In this document: in pieces, positions 51,923-59,942 of the stretch
Numbering within the stretch: position 1 is the stretch's first letter
How the letters are laid out: every line of letters begins with the position of its first letter
Assembly (NCBI RefSeq): GCF_021491375.1
Contig: NZ_JAKEVY010000003.1
Location: 372,001 to 436,000, forward strand
DNA from: Flavihumibacter fluminis
GTDB taxonomy: Bacteria; Bacteroidota; Bacteroidia; Chitinophagales; Chitinophagaceae
DNA length: 64,000 bases
Reading direction: 5' to 3'
Program-made: the position numbers and the translations under genes
Notes under the pieces: model-generated
The model's input: the letters and a program-made list of their open reading frames with translations, nothing else
Database searches by the model: none
Told to the model about the DNA's origin: nothing

Positions 51923-53755
51923 ATGAGCCAAGAAGTGAATTTGCACGAGCAGGTGGGTGAGATGACCACGCATGAGGTTCATCATGATGAGCACCATGGT
52001 CATCACCACAAGGAAACCTTCATTACGAAGTATGTGTTCAGCCAGGATCACAAGATGATTGCCAAGCAATTCCTGATCACGGGTATGATTTGGGCAATTA
52101 TCGGAGGTCTGTTTTCGGTACTTTTCCGACTGCAACTCGGTTTTCCCAATGAAACCTTCCCGATTCTTGAAGATATTCTGGGTAAATGGGCAGCAGGTGG
52201 TAAGATCCAGCCTGAATTTTACTATGCCCTCACAACCATGCACGGTACCGTTCTGGTATTCTTTGTACTGACAGCTGGTTTGAGTGGTACCTTCGCCAAC
52301 TTTCTGATTCCATTACAATTGGGTGCCCGTGATATGGCTTCTCCATTCATGAACATGCTCAGCTACTGGTTCTTCTTCATTGCCAGTATTGTAATGATTT
52401 CTTCGCTGTTTGTTCAAACAGGTCCGGCTAGTGGTGGATGGACCGTTTATCCGCCTTTAAGTGCATTGGGTGATGCATCAGAAGGATCAAAAATTGGTAT
52501 GGATCTCTGGTTGATTGCAATGGCATTGTTCGTGGTGTCTTCACTTCTGGGAGGTCTTAACTATATCTCTACCATTTTAAACATGCGGACCAAGGGTATG
52601 AGTATGACCCGTATGCCGCTGACCATCTGGGCATTGTTCTTCACAGCTGTGTTGGGTGTATTATCCTTCCCAGTATTGTTGTCTGGTTTCATTCTGTTGT
52701 TGTTTGACCGTCATGCCGGAACCAGTTTCTACCTTTCTGATATCTTCCTGGCATCTACTCAAAAAGCATTGCCGAATGAAGGAGGAAGTGCGATCCTGTA
52801 CCAGCACCTGTTCTGGTTTCTGGGTCACCCAGAGGTGTATATCATCATTCTTCCAACGATGGGTCTGGTATCGGATGTTATGTCCGCTAATTCCCGCAAG
52901 CCCATCTTCGGTTATATGGCAATGGTTGGTTCTATGTTTGCGATTGCGGTACTGGCCTTCCTGGTTTGGGCGCACCACATGTTTGTAACCGGACTGAATC
53001 CATTCCTGGGTGCCTTCTTCGTATTATTAACATTGTTAATTGCGGTTCCGTCTGCGATCAAAGTATTTAACTGGTTGACAACGCTCTGGAGAGGTAACCT
53101 GCGGTTTACACCTGGCATGTTGTTCTCTATCGGATTTGTGAGTCTGTTCATTTCAGGTGGACTTACTGGTATCTTCCTGGGTAACTCTACTCTTGATATT
53201 CACCTGCACGATACATACTTCGTAATTGCACACTTCCATATTGTGATGGGTGTATCAGCGTTCTTTGGCATGTTTGCCGGAATCTACCACTGGTTCCCCA
53301 AGATGTATGGTCGCTATTTGAATAATACACTGGCCTATATTCATTTTTGGATTACGTTGGTAGGTGCTTACCTGATTTTCTGGCCAATGCACTACCAGGG
53401 TCTGGCAGGTGTACCTCGCCGTTACCTGGATTTCAGCGGTTGGGCATCTTTCAACCAGTTTGATGGATTGAATCGTTTTATCTCCATCGTAACCATTATG
53501 GTATTTGCTGTGCAATTGTTATTTGTATTCAACTTTATCTATAGCATCTTCAAAGGACGCAGGGTAACTTCCCAGAATCCATGGGGAGCAACCACACTGG
53601 AATGGACAACCCCAATCAATCCTGGACACGGAAACTGGGAGGGAGAGATTCCTGAAGTTCATCGCTGGGCTTATGATTATGGTAAGGATGGTCGTGATTT
53701 TGTACCACAAACCGAACCTATATCGCCCAATGAAAGTCCGGAAAGCAAGCATTGA
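51923..53755 (+). CDS. coxA: Cytochrome c oxidase subunit I
   Basis: 610 residues with twelve or more helices. Ligands are intact: heme a His in TMHGTVLVFF, CuB His and the cross-linked Tyr in GHPEVYIIILP, the His pair in WAHHMFVTG, and the heme a/a3 His in HDTYFVIAHFHIVMG. The N-terminus is His-rich (HEVHHDEHHGHHHKE, about 15-30), which may bind copper; this region is not conserved in all homologues. It reduces oxygen to water and pumps protons. A strong terminator follows at 53797. Confidence 0.96.
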   Translation: MSQEVNLHEQVGEMTTHEVHHDEHHGHHHKETFITKYVFSQDHKMIAKQFLITGMIWAIIGGLFSVLFRLQLGFPNETFPILEDILGKWAAGGKIQPEFYYALTTMHGTVLVFFVLTAGLSGTFANFLIPLQLGARDMASPFMNMLSYWFFFIASIVMISSLFVQTGPASGGWTVYPPLSALGDASEGSKIGMDLWLIAMALFVVSSLLGGLNYISTILNMRTKGMSMTRMPLTIWALFFTAVLGVLSFPVLLSGFILLLFDRHAGTSFYLSDIFLASTQKALPNEGGSAILYQHLFWFLGHPEVYIIILPTMGLVSDVMSANSRKPIFGYMAMVGSMFAIAVLAFLVWAHHMFVTGLNPFLGAFFVLLTLLIAVPSAIKVFNWLTTLWRGNLRFTPGMLFSIGFVSLFISGGLTGIFLGNSTLDIHLHDTYFVIAHFHIVMGVSAFFGMFAGIYHWFPKMYGRYLNNTLAYIHFWITLVGAYLIFWPMHYQGLAGVPRRYLDFSGWASFNQFDGLNRFISIVTIMVFAVQLLFVFNFIYSIFKGRRVTSQNPWGATTLEWTTPINPGHGNWEGEIPEVHRWAYDYGKDGRDFVPQTEPISPNESPESKH

Positions 53756-53796
53756 TTCGGGGGTGATAGTTGATGAATACTGAATCGAGTTAAAAT

Positions 53797-53825
53797 GCCC
53801 TGATCAGCAATCGGGGCGTTTTTTT
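53797..53825 (+). terminator. Rho-independent terminator after coxA
   Basis: GCCCTGAT-CAGCA-ATCGGGGC (one G.U pair) followed by G and seven T. It separates the ACIII-coxBA operon from the ctaB gene cluster. Confidence 0.9.
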
Positions 53826-53856
53826 AGAGTGTACGATTTTTGTTTAATAATGATGA

Positions 53857-54783
53857 ATGCAGCAGAGTGAATCAGTTCAACCGGGTAAAGAAAATGGTGT
53901 AATGACGCGGTTACGTGATTACCTCCTGCTGATAAAGTTCTCTTTGACAACAATGGTGGTGTTTTCAGCGGTAATAAGTTACCTGCTGGCACCAAAAATT
54001 GTGGAGTATGATTGGGCGATGATCTTACTATTGTTCCTGGCAGGAATGCTGGTAACAGGAAGTGCCAATACCATTAACCAGGTAGTGGAAAAAGATACAG
54101 ACGCCCTGATGAAGCGCACTGCCAGCAGACCCATAGCATCGGGTCGGATGTCAGTGACGGAGGGTTGGGCTTTTGCAGTGATTAGTGGATTGCTGGGGGT
54201 ATTTCTCCTCTGGTATTTTTTTAACGGATTATCCGCTGGTCTGGCAGCTTTCAGCCTCTTCCTCTATGCTTTTATTTATACTCCGCTAAAAAAGGTGAAT
54301 TCCATCTCTGTGTTGGTAGGTGCATTTCCCGGAGGGTTGCCCTGTTTAATTGGGTTTGCAGCCGGAAATAATACTATCTTTTATGGAGAGCATGGATGGC
54401 GTGACCTGGGTGGATGGGCTTTGTTTGCGATCCAGTTTTTCTGGCAGTTTCCCCATTTCTGGGCGATTGCCTGGTTGTCGCACAAGGATTATGAAGCAGC
54501 TGGTTTTCGGTTGTTGCCATCTGAAAAAGGCCCTACCAAATATTCGGCGATACAGTCGATTATATATTCGGTATTTCTGATACCGGTTGGATTGACGCCT
54601 TATTTCACAGGTATTACGGGATGGGTAAGTTTGCTGATAATCCTGGTATGCAACCTGCTGATGGTAGCCCTGAGTGTCAGGTTGTATATGAAAATGGAAA
54701 AGTCCGCAGCTCGGGGTGTGATGTTTGGCAGTTATTTGTACCTGATGATTGTTTTTTTCGCCCTGGTGGCGGATAAGATATAA
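53857..54783 (+). CDS. ctaB: Protoheme IX farnesyltransferase
   Basis: 308-residue UbiA-family prenyltransferase that adds farnesyl to heme b to make heme o for the oxidase. The first Asp-rich motif is NTINQVVEKDTDALMKRT, followed by ASRPIASGRMS, and the second region is WQFPHFWAIAWLSHKDYEAAGFRLLP. About eight membrane helices. It begins a second transcription unit with two subunit III genes and subunit IV. An Arg/Lys-poor start was chosen at the ATG at 53857. A repeat (locus 9) follows the stop. Confidence 0.95.
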   Translation: MQQSESVQPGKENGVMTRLRDYLLLIKFSLTTMVVFSAVISYLLAPKIVEYDWAMILLLFLAGMLVTGSANTINQVVEKDTDALMKRTASRPIASGRMSVTEGWAFAVISGLLGVFLLWYFFNGLSAGLAAFSLFLYAFIYTPLKKVNSISVLVGAFPGGLPCLIGFAAGNNTIFYGEHGWRDLGGWALFAIQFFWQFPHFWAIAWLSHKDYEAAGFRLLPSEKGPTKYSAIQSIIYSVFLIPVGLTPYFTGITGWVSLLIILVCNLLMVALSVRLYMKMEKSAARGVMFGSYLYLMIVFFALVADKI

Positions 54784-54824
54784 GGAAGAGGGAGGAAAGG
54801 AAGAAGGAGGAAAGGAGGAGTAAT
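54784..54824. repeat. Dispersed purine repeat, locus 9
   Basis: GGAAGAGGGAGGAAAGGAAG-AAGGAGGAAAGGAGGAG begins immediately after the ctaB stop and ends 14 bases before the next start. It holds no heptamers. Confidence 0.8.
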
Positions 54825-54837
54825 TAAAATTTAATGT

Positions 54838-55404
54838 ATGAGGGTAGAAGCTATGGAGCAGCGAAAGAGGATACATCCGAATAAATTCACGATGTGGGTG
54901 GCGATTGCAAGTATCACCATGATGTTTGCGGGCTTGACCAGTGCCTATATCGTAAAGAGGAGTCAGCCCAGTTGGACAAGTTTTGAAATGCCAGTAATTT
55001 TTTGGTATTCTACCGCAGTGATGTTGGCGAGCAGTGTTACGATTTATCTTGCACTGAAAGCTTTTCGTGAGCGCGAGCGGGTAAAGTACCGGCAACTGAT
55101 AACAATTACGGCTGTGTTGGGGGTGGCGTTTGTTGTACTTCAGTACTTGGGCTTTAAGGAGATCTGGGCCTCGGGTATCAGTTTTGCAGGGGCAGGTGGG
55201 GGGCAGTTTTTGTATATAATTGCCGGGCTTCATGGATTGCACGTGGTAGGAGGAGTAATTGCGTTGATCGTCTTGTTTTTTAAGGCTTTCAGCACCCGAT
55301 TCCGGAATTATAACCCGGTACCGGTGGAGGTGATGAGTACCTATTGGCATTTTGTAGATCTGTTATGGCTCTATCTGATGGTATTTTTTATGTTATTGCA
55401 ATAG
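54838..55404 (+). CDS. coxC: Heme-copper oxidase subunit III, first copy
   Basis: 188 residues with five helices. The pattern KFTMWVAIASITMMFAGLTSAYIVKR at the start, then GLHGLHVVGGVIALIVLFF and STYWHFVDLLWLYLMVFF at the end are subunit III hallmarks. Lacking the first two helices of long subunit III, it is the short form. The ATG at 54838 is used; a second ATG at 54853 would trim five residues. A second subunit III gene follows 50 bases later, so two diverged copies are encoded side by side. Confidence 0.92.
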   Translation: MRVEAMEQRKRIHPNKFTMWVAIASITMMFAGLTSAYIVKRSQPSWTSFEMPVIFWYSTAVMLASSVTIYLALKAFRERERVKYRQLITITAVLGVAFVVLQYLGFKEIWASGISFAGAGGGQFLYIIAGLHGLHVVGGVIALIVLFFKAFSTRFRNYNPVPVEVMSTYWHFVDLLWLYLMVFFMLLQ

Positions 55405-55454
55405 TATATTCCGTATATCCAATTAAATTTGCGAACCAATCTTAAACACTGAAC

Positions 55455-56126
55455 ATGGCACAAGCAGTACCTGCAGAACAAAAATGGTGGAGTGGCGGAA
55501 AAAGCCCCTTCAACGTGGAGTATGGTAAACTGATGATGTGGTATTTCCTGATGAGTGATGCGTTCACCTTTGGTGCGTTTCTGATCTCTTATGGCACCAT
55601 CCGTTTCGCCTCCAACTCATGGCCCGATCCCAATGAAGTTTTCCAGTCTTTCCCCGGTCTAGGAAACGGGCTTCCACTCATGTTTGTGAGTTTAATGACC
55701 TTTATCCTGATTATCAGCTCTGTAACCATGGTATTGGCGGTGCAGGCCGGTCATGCGATGGACAAGAAAGCAGTTGTAAGAAACCTGGTACTTACCATTA
55801 TTGGCGGTATTGCATTTTTGAGCTGCCAGGCCTGGGAATGGACGCATTTACACCATGAAGGTGCCTGGTGGGGAAGCAACCCCTTTCTGAATGCGGATGG
55901 CACAAAAGCTACCACCAATTTTACTAATTTCTTTTTTACGATTACGGGATTCCATGGCTTTCACGTATTTAGCGGTGTGGTGATCAACATTATCATGCTG
56001 ATCATGACCCTGAATAACGTATTTGAGCGGAAAGGACACTACCTGATGATTGAAAAAGCGGGCTTATACTGGCACTTCGTGGACCTGGTTTGGGTGTTTG
56101 TATTTACTGTATTCTATCTCGTATAA
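55455..56126 (+). CDS. coxC: Heme-copper oxidase subunit III, second copy
   Basis: 223 residues. GKLMMWYFLMSDAFTFGAFLISYG at the N-terminus, ITGFHGFHVFSGVVINIIMLI and the C-terminal GLYWHFVDLVWVFVFTVFYLV match subunit III. The insert with TTNFTNFFFT and the HHEGAWWGSNPF loop distinguishes it from the first copy. Paired subunit III genes are common in Bacteroidota cox clusters and may both be structural. It is followed by coxD after 19 bases. Confidence 0.94.
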   Translation: MAQAVPAEQKWWSGGKSPFNVEYGKLMMWYFLMSDAFTFGAFLISYGTIRFASNSWPDPNEVFQSFPGLGNGLPLMFVSLMTFILIISSVTMVLAVQAGHAMDKKAVVRNLVLTIIGGIAFLSCQAWEWTHLHHEGAWWGSNPFLNADGTKATTNFTNFFFTITGFHGFHVFSGVVINIIMLIMTLNNVFERKGHYLMIEKAGLYWHFVDLVWVFVFTVFYLV

Positions 56127-56145
56127 CCATTTAAGAAACGCAATT

Positions 56146-56595
56146 ATGCATCAAGATAATAACACTGAAATCACCTTCCATCATGAATATGATCGGGAGG
56201 CCAGCAGAAAAGAAGTAATTAAGATTACTGTAATCCTTTCTGTAATTACACTCATTGAACTAGCACTTGGCTTTTGGTTATACCTTTCTCATCAGAGCCT
56301 GGGTCCGTTTATGGTTCACTTGATCAAGGGCGTGATTTTAATACTCATGCTGGCCAAAGCCTTTTACATTGTTGCCTATTTCATGCACCTGAAGCATGAA
56401 TTGCGCAACATGATTATGACTATTGTGGTTCCTTTGCTGCTCTTTGTTTGGTTTATTATTGCTTTCCTTGCGGATGGCAATTCGTACCGGAATCTGAAGA
56501 ATACCTATGATCCGTATCATAAAGAACAGAGCGAGACAAAAGTGCAAAAGACAGAACACGGTAGCAAGGAAACGGATACCAAAGTTGGGCATTAA
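56146..56595 (+). CDS. coxD: Cytochrome c oxidase subunit IV
   Basis: 149 residues from the ATG at 56146; the longer in-frame start lies inside the preceding gene. Three membrane helices (about 28-46, 53-72 and 84-106) and the pattern LIKGVILILMLAKAFYIVAYFMHLKHE fit prokaryotic subunit IV. The last 40 residues are charged and cytoplasmic. A perfect hairpin terminator follows 55 bases after the stop, ending this transcription unit. Confidence 0.92.
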   Translation: MHQDNNTEITFHHEYDREASRKEVIKITVILSVITLIELALGFWLYLSHQSLGPFMVHLIKGVILILMLAKAFYIVAYFMHLKHELRNMIMTIVVPLLLFVWFIIAFLADGNSYRNLKNTYDPYHKEQSETKVQKTEHGSKETDTKVGH

Positions 56596-56650
56596 GATTT
56601 GAGGCGGATTAGATACTGACCAACTGGATAATAACTTTATTAAACAACTG

Positions 56651-56676
56651 AACCATCCGCCGTGGCGGATGGTTTT
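56651..56676 (+). terminator. Rho-independent terminator after coxD
   Basis: AACCATCCGCC-GT-GGCGGATGGTT is a perfect 11-base inverted repeat followed by a T run. Confidence 0.9.
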
Positions 56677-56696
56677 TAGTATTAATACTTTCGGAT

Positions 56697-57416
56697 TTGA
56701 ATAAAACAGCATTAGCAGGGATTTTTTTAGCGGTGATCGTTCCGGTGATCTGTTATTTTATCGTAGATCATTACAGTGTGGATGCTGTAGACATGCCTCG
56801 CCGGTATTATGTAGACACCGTGCTGACTAAAATTGAGGGCGGTAAAGAGATTACTGATACCGTTTGGCATAAAGTGGCTAATATCCAACTTACCAATCAG
56901 TTGGGAGAAGAAGTGAGTCTGGATGATATCCAGGGCAAGGTAATAGTAGCCAATTTTTTCTTTACCCGTTGTCCATCTATTTGTCCGACTTTGACGGTCA
57001 ATATGAAAAGGTTGCAGAATGCATTAAAACTGCAGGATGTTACCCGTAAAATTGACACCACTTTTGTTCAGTTTCTATCTTTCAGTGTAGATCCGGAGCG
57101 GGATTCGGCAGTGCAGTTAAAAAAGTTTGCGGACCGGTATGGAGTTAATCATGATGTGTGGTGGATGCTGACTGGAGATAAAAAAACGATTTATGATTTC
57201 GCTTTGAATGAAGTGAAACTCTCAGCTATTGATGGTGAGGGAGTCGATTCGAATTTCATTCATACCGAGAAATTTGTACTGATGGATCGGGATCGGGTAG
57301 TGCGGGGTTATTACAATGGACTGGACAGCATGGCCATGGCTGACCTGGCAGGTGATATTGTCAAGATCTTCATTGAGAAGGATAAAAAGAAGAAACGAAA
57401 TCTCTTTAGAAAATAG
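56697..57416 (+). CDS. SCO1/SenC-family copper chaperone
   Basis: 239 residues from a TTG start; no ATG gives a complete membrane anchor. A single N-terminal helix (about 5-23) precedes a thioredoxin-fold domain with the copper-binding TRCPSICPTL (Cys-x3-Cys) and the third ligand His in NFIHTEKFVLMD. It delivers copper to the CuA centre of CoxB. The next gene, DUF420, is five bases away, which fits the assembly-factor pairing. Confidence 0.93.
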   Translation: MNKTALAGIFLAVIVPVICYFIVDHYSVDAVDMPRRYYVDTVLTKIEGGKEITDTVWHKVANIQLTNQLGEEVSLDDIQGKVIVANFFFTRCPSICPTLTVNMKRLQNALKLQDVTRKIDTTFVQFLSFSVDPERDSAVQLKKFADRYGVNHDVWWMLTGDKKTIYDFALNEVKLSAIDGEGVDSNFIHTEKFVLMDRDRVVRGYYNGLDSMAMADLAGDIVKIFIEKDKKKKRNLFRK

Positions 57417-57421
57417 AAGCT

Positions 57422-57964
57422 ATGTTATCAGCAATGATCAAAAAAAAGGATGCGACTGCAAAGTGGTTGATCGGATTGGTTTCTTTTGTTGTTTTTATAG
57501 CAGTGGTTATTTTGTCCAGAGTTAAACTGGATGTTCAGCTTGGCTTCGATGTGCATGTTTTTGCACGCATAAATGCCATGCTGAACAGTGCTGTTGCTGT
57601 ACTGCTGGTTGCTGCGTTGGTTGCGGTGAAACAGAAAAAATTTCAATGGCATAAGCGGCTTATGTTCCTGGCGATTGCGCTGTCTGCCCTGTTCCTCATA
57701 TCGTATATTGCACACCACCTGCTGTCGGAGCAAACACTTTATGGAGGCACGGGATGGATGCGGACTGTTTACTATTTTATTCTTATTACCCATATCTTTC
57801 TGGCCGCTATTATACTTCCTTTTATTTTGTTTACTGCCTATCGGGCAATGATAGCAGAATGGCCGGCGCACAAAAAGATAGCGAGAATTACCTGGCCAAT
57901 TTGGTTTTATGTGGCTGTAACCGGGGTGCTGGTGTACCTGATGATCAACCCCTATTACACCTGA
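57422..57964 (+). CDS. DUF420 membrane protein, probable oxidase assembly factor
   Basis: 180 residues. Four or five membrane helices; family features are VHVFARINAMLNSAVAVLLVAALVAVK, HKRLMFLAIALSALFLISYIAHHLL and THIFLAAIILPFILFTAYRA, with conserved His. DUF420 is related to CtaM, which is needed for heme-copper oxidase assembly. Its position after sco supports that role. The start is five bases after the sco stop. Confidence 0.9.
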   Translation: MLSAMIKKKDATAKWLIGLVSFVVFIAVVILSRVKLDVQLGFDVHVFARINAMLNSAVAVLLVAALVAVKQKKFQWHKRLMFLAIALSALFLISYIAHHLLSEQTLYGGTGWMRTVYYFILITHIFLAAIILPFILFTAYRAMIAEWPAHKKIARITWPIWFYVAVTGVLVYLMINPYYT

Positions 57965-57986
57965 GTGAAAACCTGTAAATTGTGCC

Positions 57987-58460
57987 ATGAGCAAAGCAAC
58001 TGCGCCCTCAATTTTCCAGGATCTTCAACATCTGTACAAGACCCTATTGTATGTGCTGGTATTATCCATGTTGGCAGCATTTCTGTTGGTTCAATTTAAC
58101 ATCATCAATCCTGTAGTGGACATTCCAACGGATCGGCTGCTGCAGGTAGTAGCAGTGTTGTATTGTTTCGCCGCAGTGTTTGTGGGTTTGCAACTATTCC
58201 GCAGAAAACTTGAACAGATTAAGAAAAGCGATAGTACGGCCAGGGAAAAATTAAACCGATTCAAATCAGCTTCTGTTCTACAGTGGGGACTAATGGAATC
58301 TGCGGCAATATTCAGTACACTTTGTTACCTGCTCACCGGTAACTGGGCTTTTCTTGCATTGTCATTTACGCTCCTGGTAATTTTTGGAGGGTTGAATCCT
58401 TTCAAACATAAGGTGATGATTCAATTGCGCCTTAGTGAGCAGGAGGTAGCTGGTTTGTAA
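57987..58460 (+). CDS. Four-helix membrane protein, end of the oxidase cluster
   Basis: 157 residues with two helix pairs (about 22-40 plus 48-68, and 105-122 plus 122-142). Between the pairs is a charged loop. I do not recognise the family by motif. It starts 22 bases after DUF420 on the same strand, so it is presumably co-transcribed. It may be another oxidase-associated membrane protein; that rests on context alone. Confidence 0.7.
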   Translation: MSKATAPSIFQDLQHLYKTLLYVLVLSMLAAFLLVQFNIINPVVDIPTDRLLQVVAVLYCFAAVFVGLQLFRRKLEQIKKSDSTAREKLNRFKSASVLQWGLMESAAIFSTLCYLLTGNWAFLALSFTLLVIFGGLNPFKHKVMIQLRLSEQEVAGL

Positions 58461-58463
58461 TCC

Positions 58464-58877
58464 TTAGAGTTCTTCGGCCGGATCCCAAAATACATTACTG
58501 AAGTTCTGAATGGTATCGTTTAGTACAGTGATACCTTCTTTTTCGAGTAGCTCCTGCATGCGTGTAGGAGTTGGAAAATGGGCTTTGCCGGATAACTGTC
58601 CATTTCTGTTTACTACCCGCTGGGCAGGAATGTTTCGATCGGACAGAAAGGACCCATTAAGCGCCCACCCAACCATTCTTGCAGATAGTCCTGAACCGAG
58701 GCTGCGGGCAATTGCACCGTAAGTAGTAACTCTGCCTTTTGGGATCTGTTCTACCAGGTCGTATACCTGTTCAAAGAAAGAGGCAGAATTTTTTCCGGAA
58801 GGATCCAGTTGTTTGAGTTTGGTTCCGCTATTGGATTTGGTGGTTGCTGATTTATTTTTCTTTTTCGGACTGGCCAT
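58464..58877 (-). CDS. Alkyltransferase-like (MGMT-family) DNA-binding protein
   Basis: 137 residues. A basic tail (1-35) is followed by the MGMT DNA-binding domain: FFEQVYDLVEQIPKGRVTTYGAIA, the helix LSARMVGWALNGS and IPAQRVVNRNGQLSGKAHF. The methyl-accepting Cys of PCHR is replaced by Ala (PAQR), so it cannot repair by transfer and resembles ATL proteins that flag O6-alkylguanine for excision repair. Its start overlaps the DUF5522 gene by 26 bases. Confidence 0.9.
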   Translation of the reverse strand: MASPKKKNKSATTKSNSGTKLKQLDPSGKNSASFFEQVYDLVEQIPKGRVTTYGAIARSLGSGLSARMVGWALNGSFLSDRNIPAQRVVNRNGQLSGKAHFPTPTRMQELLEKEGITVLNDTIQNFSNVFWDPAEEL

Positions 58878-59064
58878 GGCTGGATTCCCGGTTTAAGCGA
58901 AGTTGCGATCTTTTTGGCTCCGGAACATTAATATAATCAAAAGGGCAATGCAAACAGCCGTTACCACAGCAGAAGCCTTTGTCCAGATGGTATTTGGCAG
59001 TTAATACGACGAAACCGGATTCGTTATAATAAAAATCTTCGCCTTCAATCAGTTGCTTTTTCAT
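58852..59064 (-). CDS. DUF5522 Cys-rich small protein
   Basis: 70 residues from the ATG at 59064; a longer frame to 59097 would run deeper into trmB. The pattern EGEDFYYNESGFVVLTAKYHLDKGFCCGNGCLHCPFDY has four closely spaced Cys plus His, like a metal or iron-sulfur site. The tail is basic. The family is known as a short domain common in Bacteroidota, of unknown function. It overlaps both trmB (20 bases) and the MGMT-like gene (26 bases), so the three form one tight operon. Confidence 0.85.
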   Translation of the reverse strand: MKKQLIEGEDFYYNESGFVVLTAKYHLDKGFCCGNGCLHCPFDYINVPEPKRSQLRLNRESSHGQSEKEK

Positions 59065-59755
59065 GTTCAAAAACCAGGTCGTGCAGCTTTTCATCAAAAT
59101 CCGGCAGCATGGTAGCCGGCAGACGGAAAGCCAGGTAATGAATGCGGTTGCTTTGAGCGATATCCAGTCCTTCGTAATGCGTTTTTATTTTCAATTCCGG
59201 GCTGATATCCGGCAGGGCGTAGAGATCGTCTGTTTTGTTAACAAGCTCAAGCCCATAGAGTTCAATAGCCCATAAAGTAAATTGGAATAGTACGGGGGAA
59301 TCTGTTTTCAGGTGAATGAGTCCACCGGGTTTCAGTAATTGCTGGTATTTGCGGAGGAATTTCGGGTGGGTAAGCCGCTTGGTGTGACGCGAGCGTCGCA
59401 ACTGCGGGTCCGGGAAAGTGATCCAGATTTCAGAAACTTCAGCAGGGGCAAAATAGTTGGTAATCTGATCGATCTTGGTTCTCAGGAAAGCGGCATTGGT
59501 CTGTCTGTTTTCAAGACATTTTTTTGCTCCAATATAAATGCGATTGCCTTTTACATCAATACCAATGAAATTCTGGTTCGGGTGCAGCGCAGATAATCCA
59601 ACCGTATACTCTCCTTTTCCGCAGGCAAGTTCCAGGATAAGAGGATTGGTGTTACCGAAATGCATTGACCATTTACCGGCCATGCCTTCAGGGTATTGGA
59701 AAACATTGGAAAAACTTTTGATAGCTTCAAAACGGATGAGTTTTTTTTGTCCCAT
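59045..59755 (-). CDS. trmB: tRNA (guanine-N7)-methyltransferase
   Basis: 236 residues. The enzyme methylates G46 of tRNA with SAM. Family segments: LILELACGKGEYTVGLSALHP (SAM-binding), FIGIDVKGNRIYIGAKKC, ISEIWITFPDPQLRRSRHTKRLTHPKFL with the conserved PDP, and LKPGGLIHLKTDS. The length is typical. It begins ten bases after repeat locus 10, so the repeat takes the place of an upstream leader. It is the first gene of the operon with DUF5522 and the MGMT-like gene. Confidence 0.95.
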   Translation of the reverse strand: MGQKKLIRFEAIKSFSNVFQYPEGMAGKWSMHFGNTNPLILELACGKGEYTVGLSALHPNQNFIGIDVKGNRIYIGAKKCLENRQTNAAFLRTKIDQITNYFAPAEVSEIWITFPDPQLRRSRHTKRLTHPKFLRKYQQLLKPGGLIHLKTDSPVLFQFTLWAIELYGLELVNKTDDLYALPDISPELKIKTHYEGLDIAQSNRIHYLAFRLPATMLPDFDEKLHDLVFEHEKATD

Positions 59756-59765
59756 GCCGGCAAAG

Positions 59766-59850
59766 ATAGGAGGGAAGGGAGAAGGGAGGAAAGGAAGATG
59801 GAGGAAGGGAGGAATGGAAGAGGGAGGAATGGAAGGGGAAGAGGGGGATT
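59766..59850. repeat. Dispersed purine repeat, locus 10
   Basis: GGAGGGAAGGGAGAAGGGAGG, then GGAAGATGGAGG, then AGGAATGGAAGAGGGAGGAATGG. It occupies most of the 187-base divergent spacer between trmB and the phosphodiesterase gene. Confidence 0.85.
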
Positions 59851-59942
59851 AAGTTTTCGTGAAATGAGGTGTGCCGGGCGCAATTTGCTAAGAGCTAAAG
59901 GATTGCATTCAGTACATTTGGTAACACTAAACCCGGTAGCAA

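Noticed and set aside
54346-55350. 334-codon minus-strand frame across ctaB and coxC
   Set aside because: It lies antisense to two clear membrane protein genes, is rich in His, Pro and Gln, and shows no domain; it is a shadow frame.
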